NCBI GenBank assembly: GCA_015231405.1 | Contig: JADGBR010000025.1 | Span: forward strand, 1-52,532 | Origin: Candidatus Omnitrophota bacterium | GTDB lineage: Bacteria; Omnitrophota; Gorgyraeia; Tantalellales; Tantalellaceae | Reading direction: 5' to 3' | Length of the DNA stretch: 52,532 nt | Made by a program: the position numbers and the translations under genes | Shown: piece after piece, positions 43,801 through 52,426 of the stretch | How positions within the stretch are numbered: the stretch's first letter is position 1 | Layout: each line of letters begins with the position of its first letter | The notes under the pieces: generated by a model | Databases searched by the model: none | Seen by the model: the letters and a program-made list of their open reading frames with translations, nothing else | What the model was told of the DNA's origin: nothing

Positions 43801-46800
43801 GAAGCCTGAGCTTCTTCCTATTCCGGCGGTTATCCTTATTTCGTGGTCTTTATCTCCGGCGGTCGCCTGGTGGGTCAGCCGGGTCAGGCCGGACAGAAAA
43901 ACGCGATTTTCTGAAACAGAGAAACATTTTCTTCGTGCTGTCGCCCGCAGGACATGGCGCTTTTTTGAGCATTTTGTGGGTCAGGAAAGCAATTGGCTTC
44001 CTCCGGACAATTACCAGGAAGCATTGCTGAACATGACCATAAAACGTACTTCCCCGACGAACATCGGGATGGCGCTTTTGTCGAATCTCGCGGCGTATGA
44101 TCTTCGTTATCTGTCAGCGGCTCAGCTTCTCGATAGAACTTCCAAAAGTTTTCAGGCCATGGAACAACTTGAAAAGTTCAGGGGGCATTTTTATAATTGG
44201 TATGACATAAGAACGCTCAAGCCTCTCGATCCGAGATATATTTCAACGGTGGATAGCGGCAATCTCCTAGCGGCGATACTTGTACTGAAACAGGGGCTTT
44301 TGCAGCTCAAGGGGGCAAAGGTCGTTCATGAAGATCTGATGCACGGCATTCAAGATACCGCGGGCATGCTTGTTGTCGCGGCAGCGGAAGCCAGGAAAGT
44401 CCCACCGGACCTGGTTGAGACCGTGAAAAAGATAAAAGAGGAGACCGGGAGAGAAGTCATTGGGGTCGAAGCGACGAGGTCCGCGTTGGACCGTATCGCT
44501 TCCCTGGCCGTCGATATCATCTCGGGTTGGTCTGACAAAACGGGTGATGTCAGTTGGTGGGCGGTCGCGCTTCGGAAACAATGCGTCGAAATGATGAACG
44601 AAATGAACTCATTTATGCCCTGGGCCGGGAACAAGCCGCCCGATAGCATATGGATGAACGGTACGCCTGGATATGAAGCTCTGCTCACCGTTATGCGTAA
44701 TGAGGTGGAAAAGATATATGCCGTATCGACGTTGTCGGAGCTGGCTCTCATGGATGTGACAGGTTTCAGGGAACTGGCTGAGAAGATCGTTTCTTTTGAA
44801 ATGGAAAGAGATCAGGCAGGCATTGAAAGAGATCAATGGTTGCGGGGGATGTCAAAACGGATAGACGACGCGGCGGCTCGGGCCGGAGAAAGGATATCCT
44901 TGATAGATAGATTGGCGCTTGAATGCGGCGATCTCGCGAGCCTGGAATTCGATTTCATCTATGACAAAGCGTATAATCTCTTGAATATCGGTTACAACGT
45001 GACAGAAAGACGGGCCGACGCGAGTTTTTATGACCTTTTAGCGTCTGAATCACGCCTTACAAGTTTTACGGGCATAGCCTTGGGCCGGATCTCTGAGGAC
45101 CACTGGTTCGCGCTCGGGCGCCTCCTTACGTCCTGGAAGAACGGCGAACCCGCACTTCTTTCCTGGGGCGGTTCGATGTTCGAGTATTTAATGCCGCTTC
45201 TTATAATGCCGACTTATGATAATACTCTTCTGGATCGCACATACAGATCAGCGGTCGCGAAACAGATAGAATATGCCGCTTCTCGCGGGATCCCCTGGGG
45301 GATATCAGAATCCGGATACAACACTACGGACGCCCAGATGAACTACCAGTACCGCGCGTTCGGAGTGCCCGACCTTGGGTTCAAGCTGGGATTGGCAGAC
45401 GATCTGGTGATCGCTCCGTACGCCTCTGTCATGGCGCTCATGGTGTGTCCGGCCAAAGCGTGCGCTAACATGGAGAGAATGATGAGCGAAGGGTTTCTCG
45501 GCAAATACGGTTTTTACGAGGCAGTGGATTATACGCCGTCACGGCTGCCGCACGGCCAGATCAAGCCGGCCATCGTCAGGTCTTTTATGGCGCATCATGA
45601 GGGCATGAGCCTGCTTTCTCTTTTATACGCGCTTAAAGACCGGCCCATGCAGCAACGGTTCCTTGCCGACCCGATGTTCCAGGCGACTGTACTCCTTCTC
45701 CAGGAGAGGGCAGCTAAGTCAATGCCATTTCATCCGCATTCGACGGAATCTATTTCGGCGATCAGGACTTCTGACGAAAGAGAGGCGCTGGTCAGGGTAT
45801 TTACTTCTCCCAATACGCACATACCGGAAGTGCATCTTCTCTCCAACGGCAGATACAGCGTCATGGTAACAAATTCCGGAGGCGGATATTCAAAGTGGAA
45901 TAACTTAGCCATTACAAGATGGAGCGCCGACACGACAAGGGATGATATGGGTTCGTTCTGTTATATAAGAGATACAGGGTCCGGAGAAATATGGTCGGCG
46001 GGATACCAGCCGTTATGTAAAATGCCCAAGCATTATGAAGCCATTTTTTCCCAGGGCAAGGCCGAGTTCAAGCAGAAGCACAGAGACATTGACACCCATA
46101 CAGAGATAGCGGTTTCTCCGGAAGACGACATAGAGCTCAGAAGAGTTATCGTAAAGAACGGTTCGAGGTACCGGAAGGTCATAGAACTTACAAGCTACGC
46201 GGAAGTTGTTCTCGCACCTCCGGCCTCTGACGCGGTCCATCCGGCTTTCAGCAAACTTTTTATTCAAACGGAGATAGTAGGCGCAAAACAGGCTATCCTG
46301 TGCACCCGCCGTAAACTTGCAAAAGACGATCCCCTACCGTATATGTTCCATCTTGTCGCGATCCATGGCAGAGTGGAAGGAGAAGTCTCTTACGAAACTG
46401 ACCGGGCCAGGTTCATCGGGAGGGGGAATGATCTTCTGGGAGCGGAAGCGATGAGATCACCGGGAAGACTAAGCGATACGGAAGGCTCTGTGCTTGATCC
46501 GATAACTTCTACCCGCTGTCGGGTAGCGCTTGAGCCGGACGAGATAGCCACGTTGGATTTTGTGACCGGGATAGCTGAGACCCGGGAAAAGGCGATGGAA
46601 CTCATCGAGAAATACAGGGACCGCAACCTGGCGGACCGTGTATTTGACCTTGCCTGGACGCATGGACAGGTGGTCCAGCAGCATTTCAACGTTACGGAAG
46701 CGGATGTCCAGCTTTTCAGAAGACTCGCGAGTTCTATCATATACCCCAGCAATGTAAGGCGTGCCAGCCAGGGTGTCATGATCAATAATAGGCGCGGGCA

Positions 46801-49654
46801 GTCGGGTCTTTGGGGATACAGCATATCCGGGGATCTGCCGATATCTCTGGTGAGGATATCGGACGAAGCCAATATAGATCTTGTGCGGCAGATGCTTAAC
46901 GCGCATGCATATTGGCGCATGAAAGGGTTGGAGGTCGACCTGATCATCTGGAACGAAGAGCATTCCGGATACAGGCAGGAACTACAGGATAAAATAATCG
47001 GGCTAATATCTTCCGGAACTGAAGCACATTTTTATGAGAAGCCAGGCGGTATATTCGTAAAGCGAACGGATCTGATCTCCGAAGAGGACAAGGTACTCAT
47101 GCAGACTGTCGCGCGGGTAATAGTTTCCGACACGAGAGGGACCCTCGCCGAGCAGATCGATCATCGCGGTGTTCCGGAATTGAATATCCCGCGTCTTTCA
47201 AAGATAAAAAATAATCCGCAGACGGTTTTGTCCGCGGGTGGACAGGCGAAAAACGATCTTTTATTTTTTAACGGCATAGGCGGGTTCACACGTGACGGCC
47301 GCGAATATGTCATCACAGTAGAACGCGGCCTTACCACTCCGGCGCCGTGGGTGAATGTTATAGCCAACCCGGAGTTTGGAACGGTTATATCGGAAAACGG
47401 GGGTTCTTATACGTGGTGTGTCAATTCCGGGATGTTCAGGCTTACTCCGTGGTACAACGACCCTGTGACCGACAAAAGCGGAGAAGCGTTATATGTGAGG
47501 GACGAGGAAACGGGCAGGGTCTGGTCTCCATCACCGCATCCGGCTCACGGAGCGACACCTTATGTTGTGCGGCACGGTTTTGGTTATACGGTCTTTGAGC
47601 ATTCCGAAGAGGGGATAAAGACAGAACTTTGGGTTTACGTGTCCATTGACGCCTTCGTGAAATTCTCCGTTCTTAAGATAAAGAACTCCTCCGGCAGGGC
47701 GAGGAAGCTTTCAGTGTCGTCCTATATCGAACCTGTGCTTGGCGAGACGCGTTCAAAAACTCAGATGCATGTTATTAGTGAGATCGACCCAAAAACAGGG
47801 GCGTTTTTCATCAGGAATTTCTATAATGCCGATTTTGGAGAGTATGTGACTTTTCTGGACGTGAATCAGCCCGTTTGGACCGCGACTGGCGACAGGACCG
47901 AGTTCGTCGGCCGGAACGGAAGGGTTTCCACCCCGTGGGCCATGTCGAGGACGCGTCTTTCAAACAGGGTCGGCGCCGGTTTTGACCCGTGCGCGGCTAT
48001 CCGGGCCGAATTCGAGCTGGCTGACGGCGAAGACAAGGAAGTGGTTTTCACCCTCGGTTGCGGGAAGAACACCGATAACGCGCGTGAACTTGTGGATCGT
48101 TACCGCGGGTCAGGCGCGGCGCGGGCGGCACTGGAGGGAGTATGGGGGCATTGGAAGCACACACTCGGCGCGGTCAATATCGATACCCCTGATGATTCTT
48201 TGAACGTTCTTGCCAATGGATGGCTGTTGTATCAGACGATCTCATGCCGCATGTGGGCTCGGGGGGCATTTTATCAGTCCGGCGGAGCTTTTGGTTTCCG
48301 GGACCAGTTGCAGGACGTGATGGCACTCGTGTATGCCGAACCGGCGCTGTGCCGAGAGCACATACTCAGTGCGGCTTCCAGGCAGTTCAAAGAAGGGGAC
48401 GTCCAGCATTGGTGGCATCCCCCGCACGGAGTGGGCGTGCGCACGCGCATCTCCGACGATCTTTTGTGGCTGCCGCTCGCGGTTTCGGCGTATGTCAGGA
48501 CAACTGGTGATACGGGTATTCTCGATGAAAAAGTGAGATTTCTTAAAGGGAGACTGGTAAAGCCTGAGGAGGACGCGTATTATGAGCAACCGGTCTGGTC
48601 GGAGGAATCGGCCACGCTGTACGAACATTGTCTGAAAGCGTTACGCAAGGGGCTTACGTCCGGAGAGCACGGCCTTCCGCTCATGGGCACGGGGGATTGG
48701 AATGACGGGATGAACCTGGTTGGTTCCGGCGGCAAAGGAGAAAGTGTATGGCTCGCGTTCTTTATCTCGCATGTTCTCGGGGAGTTTGCCATGATATCGA
48801 GTTCGCGCGGAGACGTAGTTCTCTCTAAGATGTGGAAGGACGAAAGGGATCGGATCAAAAAGAACATTGAAAAAGAAACATGGGACGGCAACTGGTATCT
48901 GCGCGCATATTTCGACAACGGTTCCCGCCTGGGGGCGGCGTCGAACGAGGAGTGTCAGATAGATTCCATTCCTCAGAGTTGGGCGGTGATCTCATCCGCC
49001 GGCAGGGTTGATCGCGCGAGAACGGCTATGGATGAGGTCGCGAGAAGATTGGTTGACCGGGATAGTGAGCTCATAAAACTTTTCGGACCTCCTTTCGATG
49101 TTTCAGAAATGGATCCCGGATACATAAAAGGGTATGTGCCCGGAGTGAGGGAGAACGGAGGACAGTACACTCATGCCGCTTTGTGGGTAGTGATAGCTTT
49201 CGCGATGCTGGGCAACACTGAAAAAGCATGGGAACTTTTCAACCTGATAAATCCGGTTAAACATGGTTCCAGCGCGAGTAAGATAGCCGTGTATAAGGTG
49301 GAGCCTTATGTCGTGGCCGCGGATGTTTACGCGGTACCGCCGCATGCGGGCCGGGGTGGATGGACATGGTATACGGGATCCGCCGGCTGGATGTACAGGC
49401 TGATAATAGAAAACCTCCTGGGGCTGAGGCTGGAAGGAGATAAGCTGTGGTTCAAACCTTGTCTCGCCGCGGATTGGAAGTCTTTCGCGGTGCATTACCG
49501 CTACAGGGAAACTATCCACCACATTAACTTCCGGAGGACGGGCCCTGGACAAGAAGTAAAACGAGTCGAAGTGGACGGCAGCGACCAGGAAGATATGATC
49601 GTGCATCTTATTGACGACAGGCGTGAGCACACGGCATTTGTCGAATTAGGATAA
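40889..49654 (+). CDS. ndvB: Cyclic beta-1,2-glucan synthase (NdvB/ChvB family)
   Basis: 2,921 residues, the usual size. The GTG start has GGGAG 10 bases upstream. The N-terminal ~420 residues are soluble; membrane helices lie near 422-480, 829-875 and 953-1000. The GT84 glycosyltransferase region between them has D637-T-D639 and a RHRWIRGDWQ loop (W786). A glycoamylase-like region follows with MAHHEGMSLLSL (~1565-1576). The C-terminal third is a GH94 phosphorylase-like domain with GTGDWNDGM (D2603, D2606), which sets product length in known enzymes. It should make beta-1,2-glucan, probably cyclic, at the inner membrane for the periplasm. The transporter NdvA is not in the window. Confidence 0.93.
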   Translation: MEKPVSEIIKGVSRLMGRAVGAPGARKSEEEQPLRAELFSIEQLEQHAKSLAGWHEVTERPGKDKILPRLAENEALLISTYELLVAAIAEKRRIAPAGEWLLDNFYLIEEQIRVTRRHFPESYSRRLPRLINKPLEGLPRVYEMGLELVSHGDGRVDARGLSSFVAAYQTVKPLKLGELWAIPIMLRIALVENLRRVASRIALGRKDQDIAGYWADRIIKMAEKEPGNLVIEIADMAKSNPAISTAFVAELTRRLQGQSLALALPLSWLEMRLSEKGMRVEGLVQIESQQQAADQASIRNTIGSLRSMGAIDWREFVETMSVVEKVLRGDPNGAYANMDFLTRDQYRHVIERIAEKSGVSEKEAAIKAITLAGANASGRGADDRTAHVGFFLIDKGLSSFEKAMCVRLGPGEMIERVARRSPFFLYLSAIASITAVVTIFGLSRCYAEGASLPALLWLGIIIALCSSRFALALTNWFATVAVMPQAVARMDFSKGIPTEKRTLVVVPTLMRNKSGIDSLLEGIEVGYLANRDPNLFFGLLTDLYDAPHRTMPEDEGILEYARKGVETLNEKYSTGKKYIFSLFHRRRIWNAEENVWMAYERKRGKLSELNHLLRGKGYLVVGDAESLQNVKYVITLDTDTNMPLGSARELVGTMAHPLNRAVYDDKGKKVTEGYGILQPRMAMSMSSANRSWFVNLFGGEPGIDPYTQTVSDVYQDLFREGSFIGKGIYDVDVFTKLFDGRFPDNLILSHDLLEGCYARSGLVSDIQFFEEYPSSYMADVKRRHRWIRGDWQIAAWLLPMVPTSEGGWIKNPLSLISKWKIFDNIRRSLFPAAMTLLFLNGWFLSGSAAFWTLFGLGIMLVPQVTISAAGFLKKPKEMTFGGHMMSSLFGLVRQICQAIYMTIMLPYEAFFSVDAIRKSLIRMFITRKKMLEWVTSSDSKSSANTSFAGLYGSMWISPAIAVPAMVLLAVLKPELLPIPAVILISWSLSPAVAWWVSRVRPDRKTRFSETEKHFLRAVARRTWRFFEHFVGQESNWLPPDNYQEALLNMTIKRTSPTNIGMALLSNLAAYDLRYLSAAQLLDRTSKSFQAMEQLEKFRGHFYNWYDIRTLKPLDPRYISTVDSGNLLAAILVLKQGLLQLKGAKVVHEDLMHGIQDTAGMLVVAAAEARKVPPDLVETVKKIKEETGREVIGVEATRSALDRIASLAVDIISGWSDKTGDVSWWAVALRKQCVEMMNEMNSFMPWAGNKPPDSIWMNGTPGYEALLTVMRNEVEKIYAVSTLSELALMDVTGFRELAEKIVSFEMERDQAGIERDQWLRGMSKRIDDAAARAGERISLIDRLALECGDLASLEFDFIYDKAYNLLNIGYNVTERRADASFYDLLASESRLTSFTGIALGRISEDHWFALGRLLTSWKNGEPALLSWGGSMFEYLMPLLIMPTYDNTLLDRTYRSAVAKQIEYAASRGIPWGISESGYNTTDAQMNYQYRAFGVPDLGFKLGLADDLVIAPYASVMALMVCPAKACANMERMMSEGFLGKYGFYEAVDYTPSRLPHGQIKPAIVRSFMAHHEGMSLLSLLYALKDRPMQQRFLADPMFQATVLLLQERAAKSMPFHPHSTESISAIRTSDEREALVRVFTSPNTHIPEVHLLSNGRYSVMVTNSGGGYSKWNNLAITRWSADTTRDDMGSFCYIRDTGSGEIWSAGYQPLCKMPKHYEAIFSQGKAEFKQKHRDIDTHTEIAVSPEDDIELRRVIVKNGSRYRKVIELTSYAEVVLAPPASDAVHPAFSKLFIQTEIVGAKQAILCTRRKLAKDDPLPYMFHLVAIHGRVEGEVSYETDRARFIGRGNDLLGAEAMRSPGRLSDTEGSVLDPITSTRCRVALEPDEIATLDFVTGIAETREKAMELIEKYRDRNLADRVFDLAWTHGQVVQQHFNVTEADVQLFRRLASSIIYPSNVRRASQGVMINNRRGQSGLWGYSISGDLPISLVRISDEANIDLVRQMLNAHAYWRMKGLEVDLIIWNEEHSGYRQELQDKIIGLISSGTEAHFYEKPGGIFVKRTDLISEEDKVLMQTVARVIVSDTRGTLAEQIDHRGVPELNIPRLSKIKNNPQTVLSAGGQAKNDLLFFNGIGGFTRDGREYVITVERGLTTPAPWVNVIANPEFGTVISENGGSYTWCVNSGMFRLTPWYNDPVTDKSGEALYVRDEETGRVWSPSPHPAHGATPYVVRHGFGYTVFEHSEEGIKTELWVYVSIDAFVKFSVLKIKNSSGRARKLSVSSYIEPVLGETRSKTQMHVISEIDPKTGAFFIRNFYNADFGEYVTFLDVNQPVWTATGDRTEFVGRNGRVSTPWAMSRTRLSNRVGAGFDPCAAIRAEFELADGEDKEVVFTLGCGKNTDNARELVDRYRGSGAARAALEGVWGHWKHTLGAVNIDTPDDSLNVLANGWLLYQTISCRMWARGAFYQSGGAFGFRDQLQDVMALVYAEPALCREHILSAASRQFKEGDVQHWWHPPHGVGVRTRISDDLLWLPLAVSAYVRTTGDTGILDEKVRFLKGRLVKPEEDAYYEQPVWSEESATLYEHCLKALRKGLTSGEHGLPLMGTGDWNDGMNLVGSGGKGESVWLAFFISHVLGEFAMISSSRGDVVLSKMWKDERDRIKKNIEKETWDGNWYLRAYFDNGSRLGAASNEECQIDSIPQSWAVISSAGRVDRARTAMDEVARRLVDRDSELIKLFGPPFDVSEMDPGYIKGYVPGVRENGGQYTHAALWVVIAFAMLGNTEKAWELFNLINPVKHGSSASKIAVYKVEPYVVAADVYAVPPHAGRGGWTWYTGSAGWMYRLIIENLLGLRLEGDKLWFKPCLAADWKSFAVHYRYRETIHHINFRRTGPGQEVKRVEVDGSDQEDMIVHLIDDRREHTAFVELG

Positions 49655-49678
49655 AAGCGGAGCGGGAAAGTTTCGCGG

Positions 49679-49722
49679 TTATACCCAGGTACTATTGAAC
49701 GATCCTCGAGTATTCCTATAAT
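49679..49722 (+). promoter_or_regulatory. Promoter with ATACCMAGGTRC box (copy 3)
   Basis: Box ATACCCAGGTAC (49681-49692), TTGAAC (49695-49700), 16 bp, TATAAT (49717-49722). It precedes the Cys-rich protein and azoreductase genes with a ~67-nt leader. Confidence 0.78.
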
Positions 49723-49796
49723 ATTTTTAACAAGACCGGTGGATCGGAGCCTTGAGGCGAAGTATTGCGGTAATGTTATTGGAAAAAGGAGGAGAC

Positions 49797-50102
49797 ATGG
49801 AGAATAAGTGTGCCGCGGAAAGTTGTGAAAGTAAGGAGCAGTCGCATTGCAAATCGGAGGAATGCTGTCCGGTGGAGTCGGCGATCGAGAAATGGAACAA
49901 ATCATTCTGTCAGGCTATGCATGAGGTGCAAGTCGATATCCTGAAAAAGAAGATCCAGTCCGCATGGGGCCCGGGAATGGAAAAGGCTGCGGACGCGGTC
50001 ATGGAAGCGATGGGAGTGAAATGGCAGTCCATGTTAGCTAAAGGTAGATCACATGTGGACCTCCGCGAAAAAATGGTGAAGATATGGGGAGAGAAAAAAT
50101 GA
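49797..50102 (+). CDS. Small Cys-rich protein of unknown function
   Basis: 101 residues from the ATG at 49797 (AAAGGAGGAGA upstream). Six Cys lie in the first 38 residues (5, 10, 18, 23, 24, 38), including an ECCPVE block, which could bind metal. The rest is an amphipathic helical domain (QVDILKKKIQSAWGPGMEKAADAVMEAMGVKW). No family name is known to me. It is followed by an FMN azoreductase-like gene and shares a promoter box with iron and peroxide genes, suggesting a redox or metal role. Confidence 0.75.
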   Translation: MENKCAAESCESKEQSHCKSEECCPVESAIEKWNKSFCQAMHEVQVDILKKKIQSAWGPGMEKAADAVMEAMGVKWQSMLAKGRSHVDLREKMVKIWGEKK

Positions 50103-50172
50103 ACATGTTCTGGCGGATAAGGGCCGTGTCTTCACAGCGGCGCGGCACTTATTTCCGCTAAAGGAGGACCGT

Positions 50173-50799
50173 ATGAAAAAAATACTGCATATTGTCGCGA
50201 CACCCCGCGCCGCGGGATCAAGGACCCTTCAAGTAAGCGCGGCTTTTCTTGCGGAATTTACGAAGAGACATCCGGGGTGGGATGTCGAGGAGCTGGATCT
50301 TTCAAAGGAGAAGTTGCCTGGTTTGACCGTGAAACGAGTTGATGGCAAGTACGCGCTTTTAGGAGGTAAGGAGTTATCGGGCGAGTTTAAGGCCGCTTGG
50401 GAAGAAATTATCCAGCACATAAACAAATTTCTATCCGCGGACGCGTATCTTATCAGCACACCCATGTGGAACTTTTCAATTCCCTATATGTTGAAACAAT
50501 ACCTGGACGTGATAGTTCAGCCGAAATATCTTTTTCAGTATACCAAGACCGGCGCGGTGGAAGGCCTGGTAATTAATAGGAAGATGGTCGTGATAACTTC
50601 AAGAGGCGGCGATTATAGTTCACCCGAAGCGCGCAAACTTGACCACCAGGAGCCATATTTACGGACCATATTTGGATTTGTGGGGATCAAAGATATACAA
50701 TTCATTATCGCTCAACCGATGGATATGGGCGAGCAGTTACAGAAAGAAAAGATACTGGAAGCACTTGTCAAAGCGAAAGAACTCGCCAAACAGTTTTAA
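50173..50799 (+). CDS. FMN-dependent NADH-azoreductase/quinone reductase family
   Basis: 208 residues with a flavodoxin-like fold: a phosphate-binding N-terminus (HIVATPRAAGSRT, S16), the FMN-contacting STPMWNFSIP (95-104), and SRGGDYS near 143-149. AzoR-type enzymes reduce quinones and azo compounds by two-electron transfer with NAD(P)H. AAAGGAGGA precedes the ATG. Probably co-transcribed with the Cys-rich gene 70 bases upstream. Confidence 0.9.
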   Translation: MKKILHIVATPRAAGSRTLQVSAAFLAEFTKRHPGWDVEELDLSKEKLPGLTVKRVDGKYALLGGKELSGEFKAAWEEIIQHINKFLSADAYLISTPMWNFSIPYMLKQYLDVIVQPKYLFQYTKTGAVEGLVINRKMVVITSRGGDYSSPEARKLDHQEPYLRTIFGFVGIKDIQFIIAQPMDMGEQLQKEKILEALVKAKELAKQF

Positions 50800-50819
50800 A
50801 AAGTCATAAGGGGTGTTCA

Positions 50820-51317
50820 ATGAACAGGAAAATAGTATTAAAATGTACGCTGATAGCCGGATTATTCTTTATTTCTATCGGAGGATGGTTGCTGCATTTA
50901 CGGATACATCCCCCCACAAAGGATACAGATTTCTATATTCCATTCATTGCCGGGATATTAAGCGCTTTTTGTCTGCCGCTCCTTTTTTGTTTCAGGAGGA
51001 CTATCGCATTGGCGTATATAATTAATGGCTTCCTGGTCATGATCGGCACAATAACTATGGCGCAATTTTCCATCGTTAATTTCAAGGGCCCTGTTACCCT
51101 AACGAACATTATTCTGACAACTTTATTCGCCGATATCGCTATGCTATGGGGAAAATTTACTATAGGAAAAGCGATCTTTGATCTGGAATCGTTAAAGTCG
51201 GACGCTGACAGATCAGCGCAGGGGCGTTTTCTCAGATACCCGCATATGGGGTGGTGGCTGATACATCTTTTTGCTTTATCGTTAGTGTATGCACTGGGAA
51301 ATATTCTCTGGAAATAA
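50820..51317 (+). CDS. Integral membrane protein, unknown
   Basis: 165 residues with about four membrane helices (10-30, 40-60, 65-85, 95-115) and a last one near 145-163. Histidines lie at helix ends (GGWLLHLRIH; GWWLIHLFALS). AGGGGTG precedes the ATG. The C-terminal helix pattern GWWxxHxxAxS is repeated in the 31-residue protein that follows. No family recognised; the arrangement suggests a small membrane complex, possibly linked to the flanking flavoproteins. Confidence 0.78.
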   Translation: MNRKIVLKCTLIAGLFFISIGGWLLHLRIHPPTKDTDFYIPFIAGILSAFCLPLLFCFRRTIALAYIINGFLVMIGTITMAQFSIVNFKGPVTLTNIILTTLFADIAMLWGKFTIGKAIFDLESLKSDADRSAQGRFLRYPHMGWWLIHLFALSLVYALGNILWK

Positions 51318-51330
51318 AGGGGGAACGCGC

Positions 51331-51426
51331 ATGAATAAATTTCTATTATTTAAACCCGGTTGGTGGGTCCTTCATATAGCCGCGGTATCATTTATCTGCT
51401 GGCTAGGGCATGCGGTGCGGTTCTAA
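51331..51426 (+). CDS. 31-residue single-helix membrane protein
   Basis: A strong AAAGGGGGAA site precedes the ATG by a normal distance. The sequence contains PGWWVLHIAAVSFICWLGHA, one membrane helix matching the C-terminal helix of the preceding protein (GWWLIHLFALSLVYALGN). The gene starts 13 bases after that gene's stop, so the two are likely co-translated. Confidence 0.68.
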   Translation: MNKFLLFKPGWWVLHIAAVSFICWLGHAVRF

Positions 51427-51436
51427 GGCATCCTAA

Positions 51437-51475
51437 ACGGACGATCCGCGCTACTTGAACCCCGATCTTATTTCG
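51437..51475 (+). repeat. Degenerate copy of the island tail
   Basis: CGATCCGCGCTACTTGAACC followed by CCGATC resembles CAATCCGCACTACTTAAACC plus CCGATC of att copies B, C and E. No tmRNA 3' end or GTGCCCA is preserved. Confidence 0.6.
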
Positions 51476-51607
51476 CGATATCGCCGCAACTGTGACCATC
51501 CCATTTGTTTTTGGCGTGTTTTACATATCCTAAAAACGACAAAGACGATACAATAAGGATGGGTCCGGGAAGATCTTACACAAGATAATAGATAGAAGGA
51601 GACAAGT

Positions 51608-52240
51608 ATGAAGGTATTGCTGGTCAATGGAAGTCCTAATGAGAAGGGTTGCACTTACACGGCGTTGGAAGTGGTCGCTAAAGCGTTAGGGTCTAACGGG
51701 ATCGAAACAGAGATATTCCAGCTAGGGAGAAAACCCTTGTCCGGATGTGTCGCTTGCCGAAAATGTATGGAGTTGGGGCATTGTGTTCTCTCCGACAGGG
51801 TAAATGATCTTCTTCTGATAGCGAAAGATATCGATGGATTTGTGTTCGGTTCTCCGGTGCATTATGCTTCCGCGGGCGGAGCGATAACTTCTTTTATGGA
51901 CCGTTTGTTCTTCGCTGATCTACTCTCCGGGAGAAGATCATTTTACCTGAAACCAGCGGCAGCGGTAGTTTCAGCGAGAAGAGCCGGAACGACCGCCGCG
52001 TTTGACCAGCTTAACAAATATTTTACCATCTCGGAAATGCCGGTAATATCGTCATCATATTGGAACATGGTTCACGGCAGCGCGCCGGAAGACGTAAATA
52101 AGGATCTGGAAGGACTGCAGATCATGCGGACACTCGGAAGGAATATGGCATGGTTCTTGAAGTGTAAAGAGGCGGGTATTAAAGCCGGAGTCGTTTTTCC
52201 CGAGAGAGAAGAACGCATCCGCACAAATTTTATACGCTAA
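51608..52240 (+). CDS. Iron-sulfur flavoprotein (NADPH-dependent FMN reductase family)
   Basis: 210 residues. Flavodoxin-like start VLLVNGSPNEKGCTYTAL, a Cys cluster C47-x2-C50-x2-C53-x5-C59 typical of ISF proteins binding a 4Fe-4S cluster, and FGSPVHYASAGGAITSFMDRL for FMN contact. ISF proteins pass electrons to reduce oxidants or quinones in anaerobes. AGAAGGAGA precedes the ATG. It is separated from the azoreductase cluster by the degenerate island tail. Confidence 0.9.
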   Translation: MKVLLVNGSPNEKGCTYTALEVVAKALGSNGIETEIFQLGRKPLSGCVACRKCMELGHCVLSDRVNDLLLIAKDIDGFVFGSPVHYASAGGAITSFMDRLFFADLLSGRRSFYLKPAAAVVSARRAGTTAAFDQLNKYFTISEMPVISSSYWNMVHGSAPEDVNKDLEGLQIMRTLGRNMAWFLKCKEAGIKAGVVFPEREERIRTNFIR

Positions 52241-52386
52241 AAATACGGGTAGTCAGGGAAATAGTATCTACGGTATTTAAGAAAAATGTCCGGATCGGAT
52301 TGTTCGTTGTCGTCTCCCGCCTTTGCTAATTCTTCGAGATAAGGGTATGAATTGGTCATACCCGTATTTGTGTTACAATTACCCAT
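52237..52386 (-). CDS. Possible small acidic protein, perhaps a truncated gene end
   Basis: 49 residues from the ATG at 52386, convergent with the flavoprotein gene (4-base overlap). Rich in Asp, Asn and Tyr (DDNEQSDPDIFLKYRRYYFP). No family recognised and no strong ribosome site. The IS30 end lies 41 bases upstream, so it may be the 3' remnant of a gene cut by the insertion. Confidence 0.35.
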   Translation of the reverse strand: MGNCNTNTGMTNSYPYLEELAKAGDDNEQSDPDIFLKYRRYYFPDYPYF

Positions 52387-52426
52387 ATCTAAAAGGTTTG
52401 CGCACAGTGTCCTTAGGTTCAAGCTA

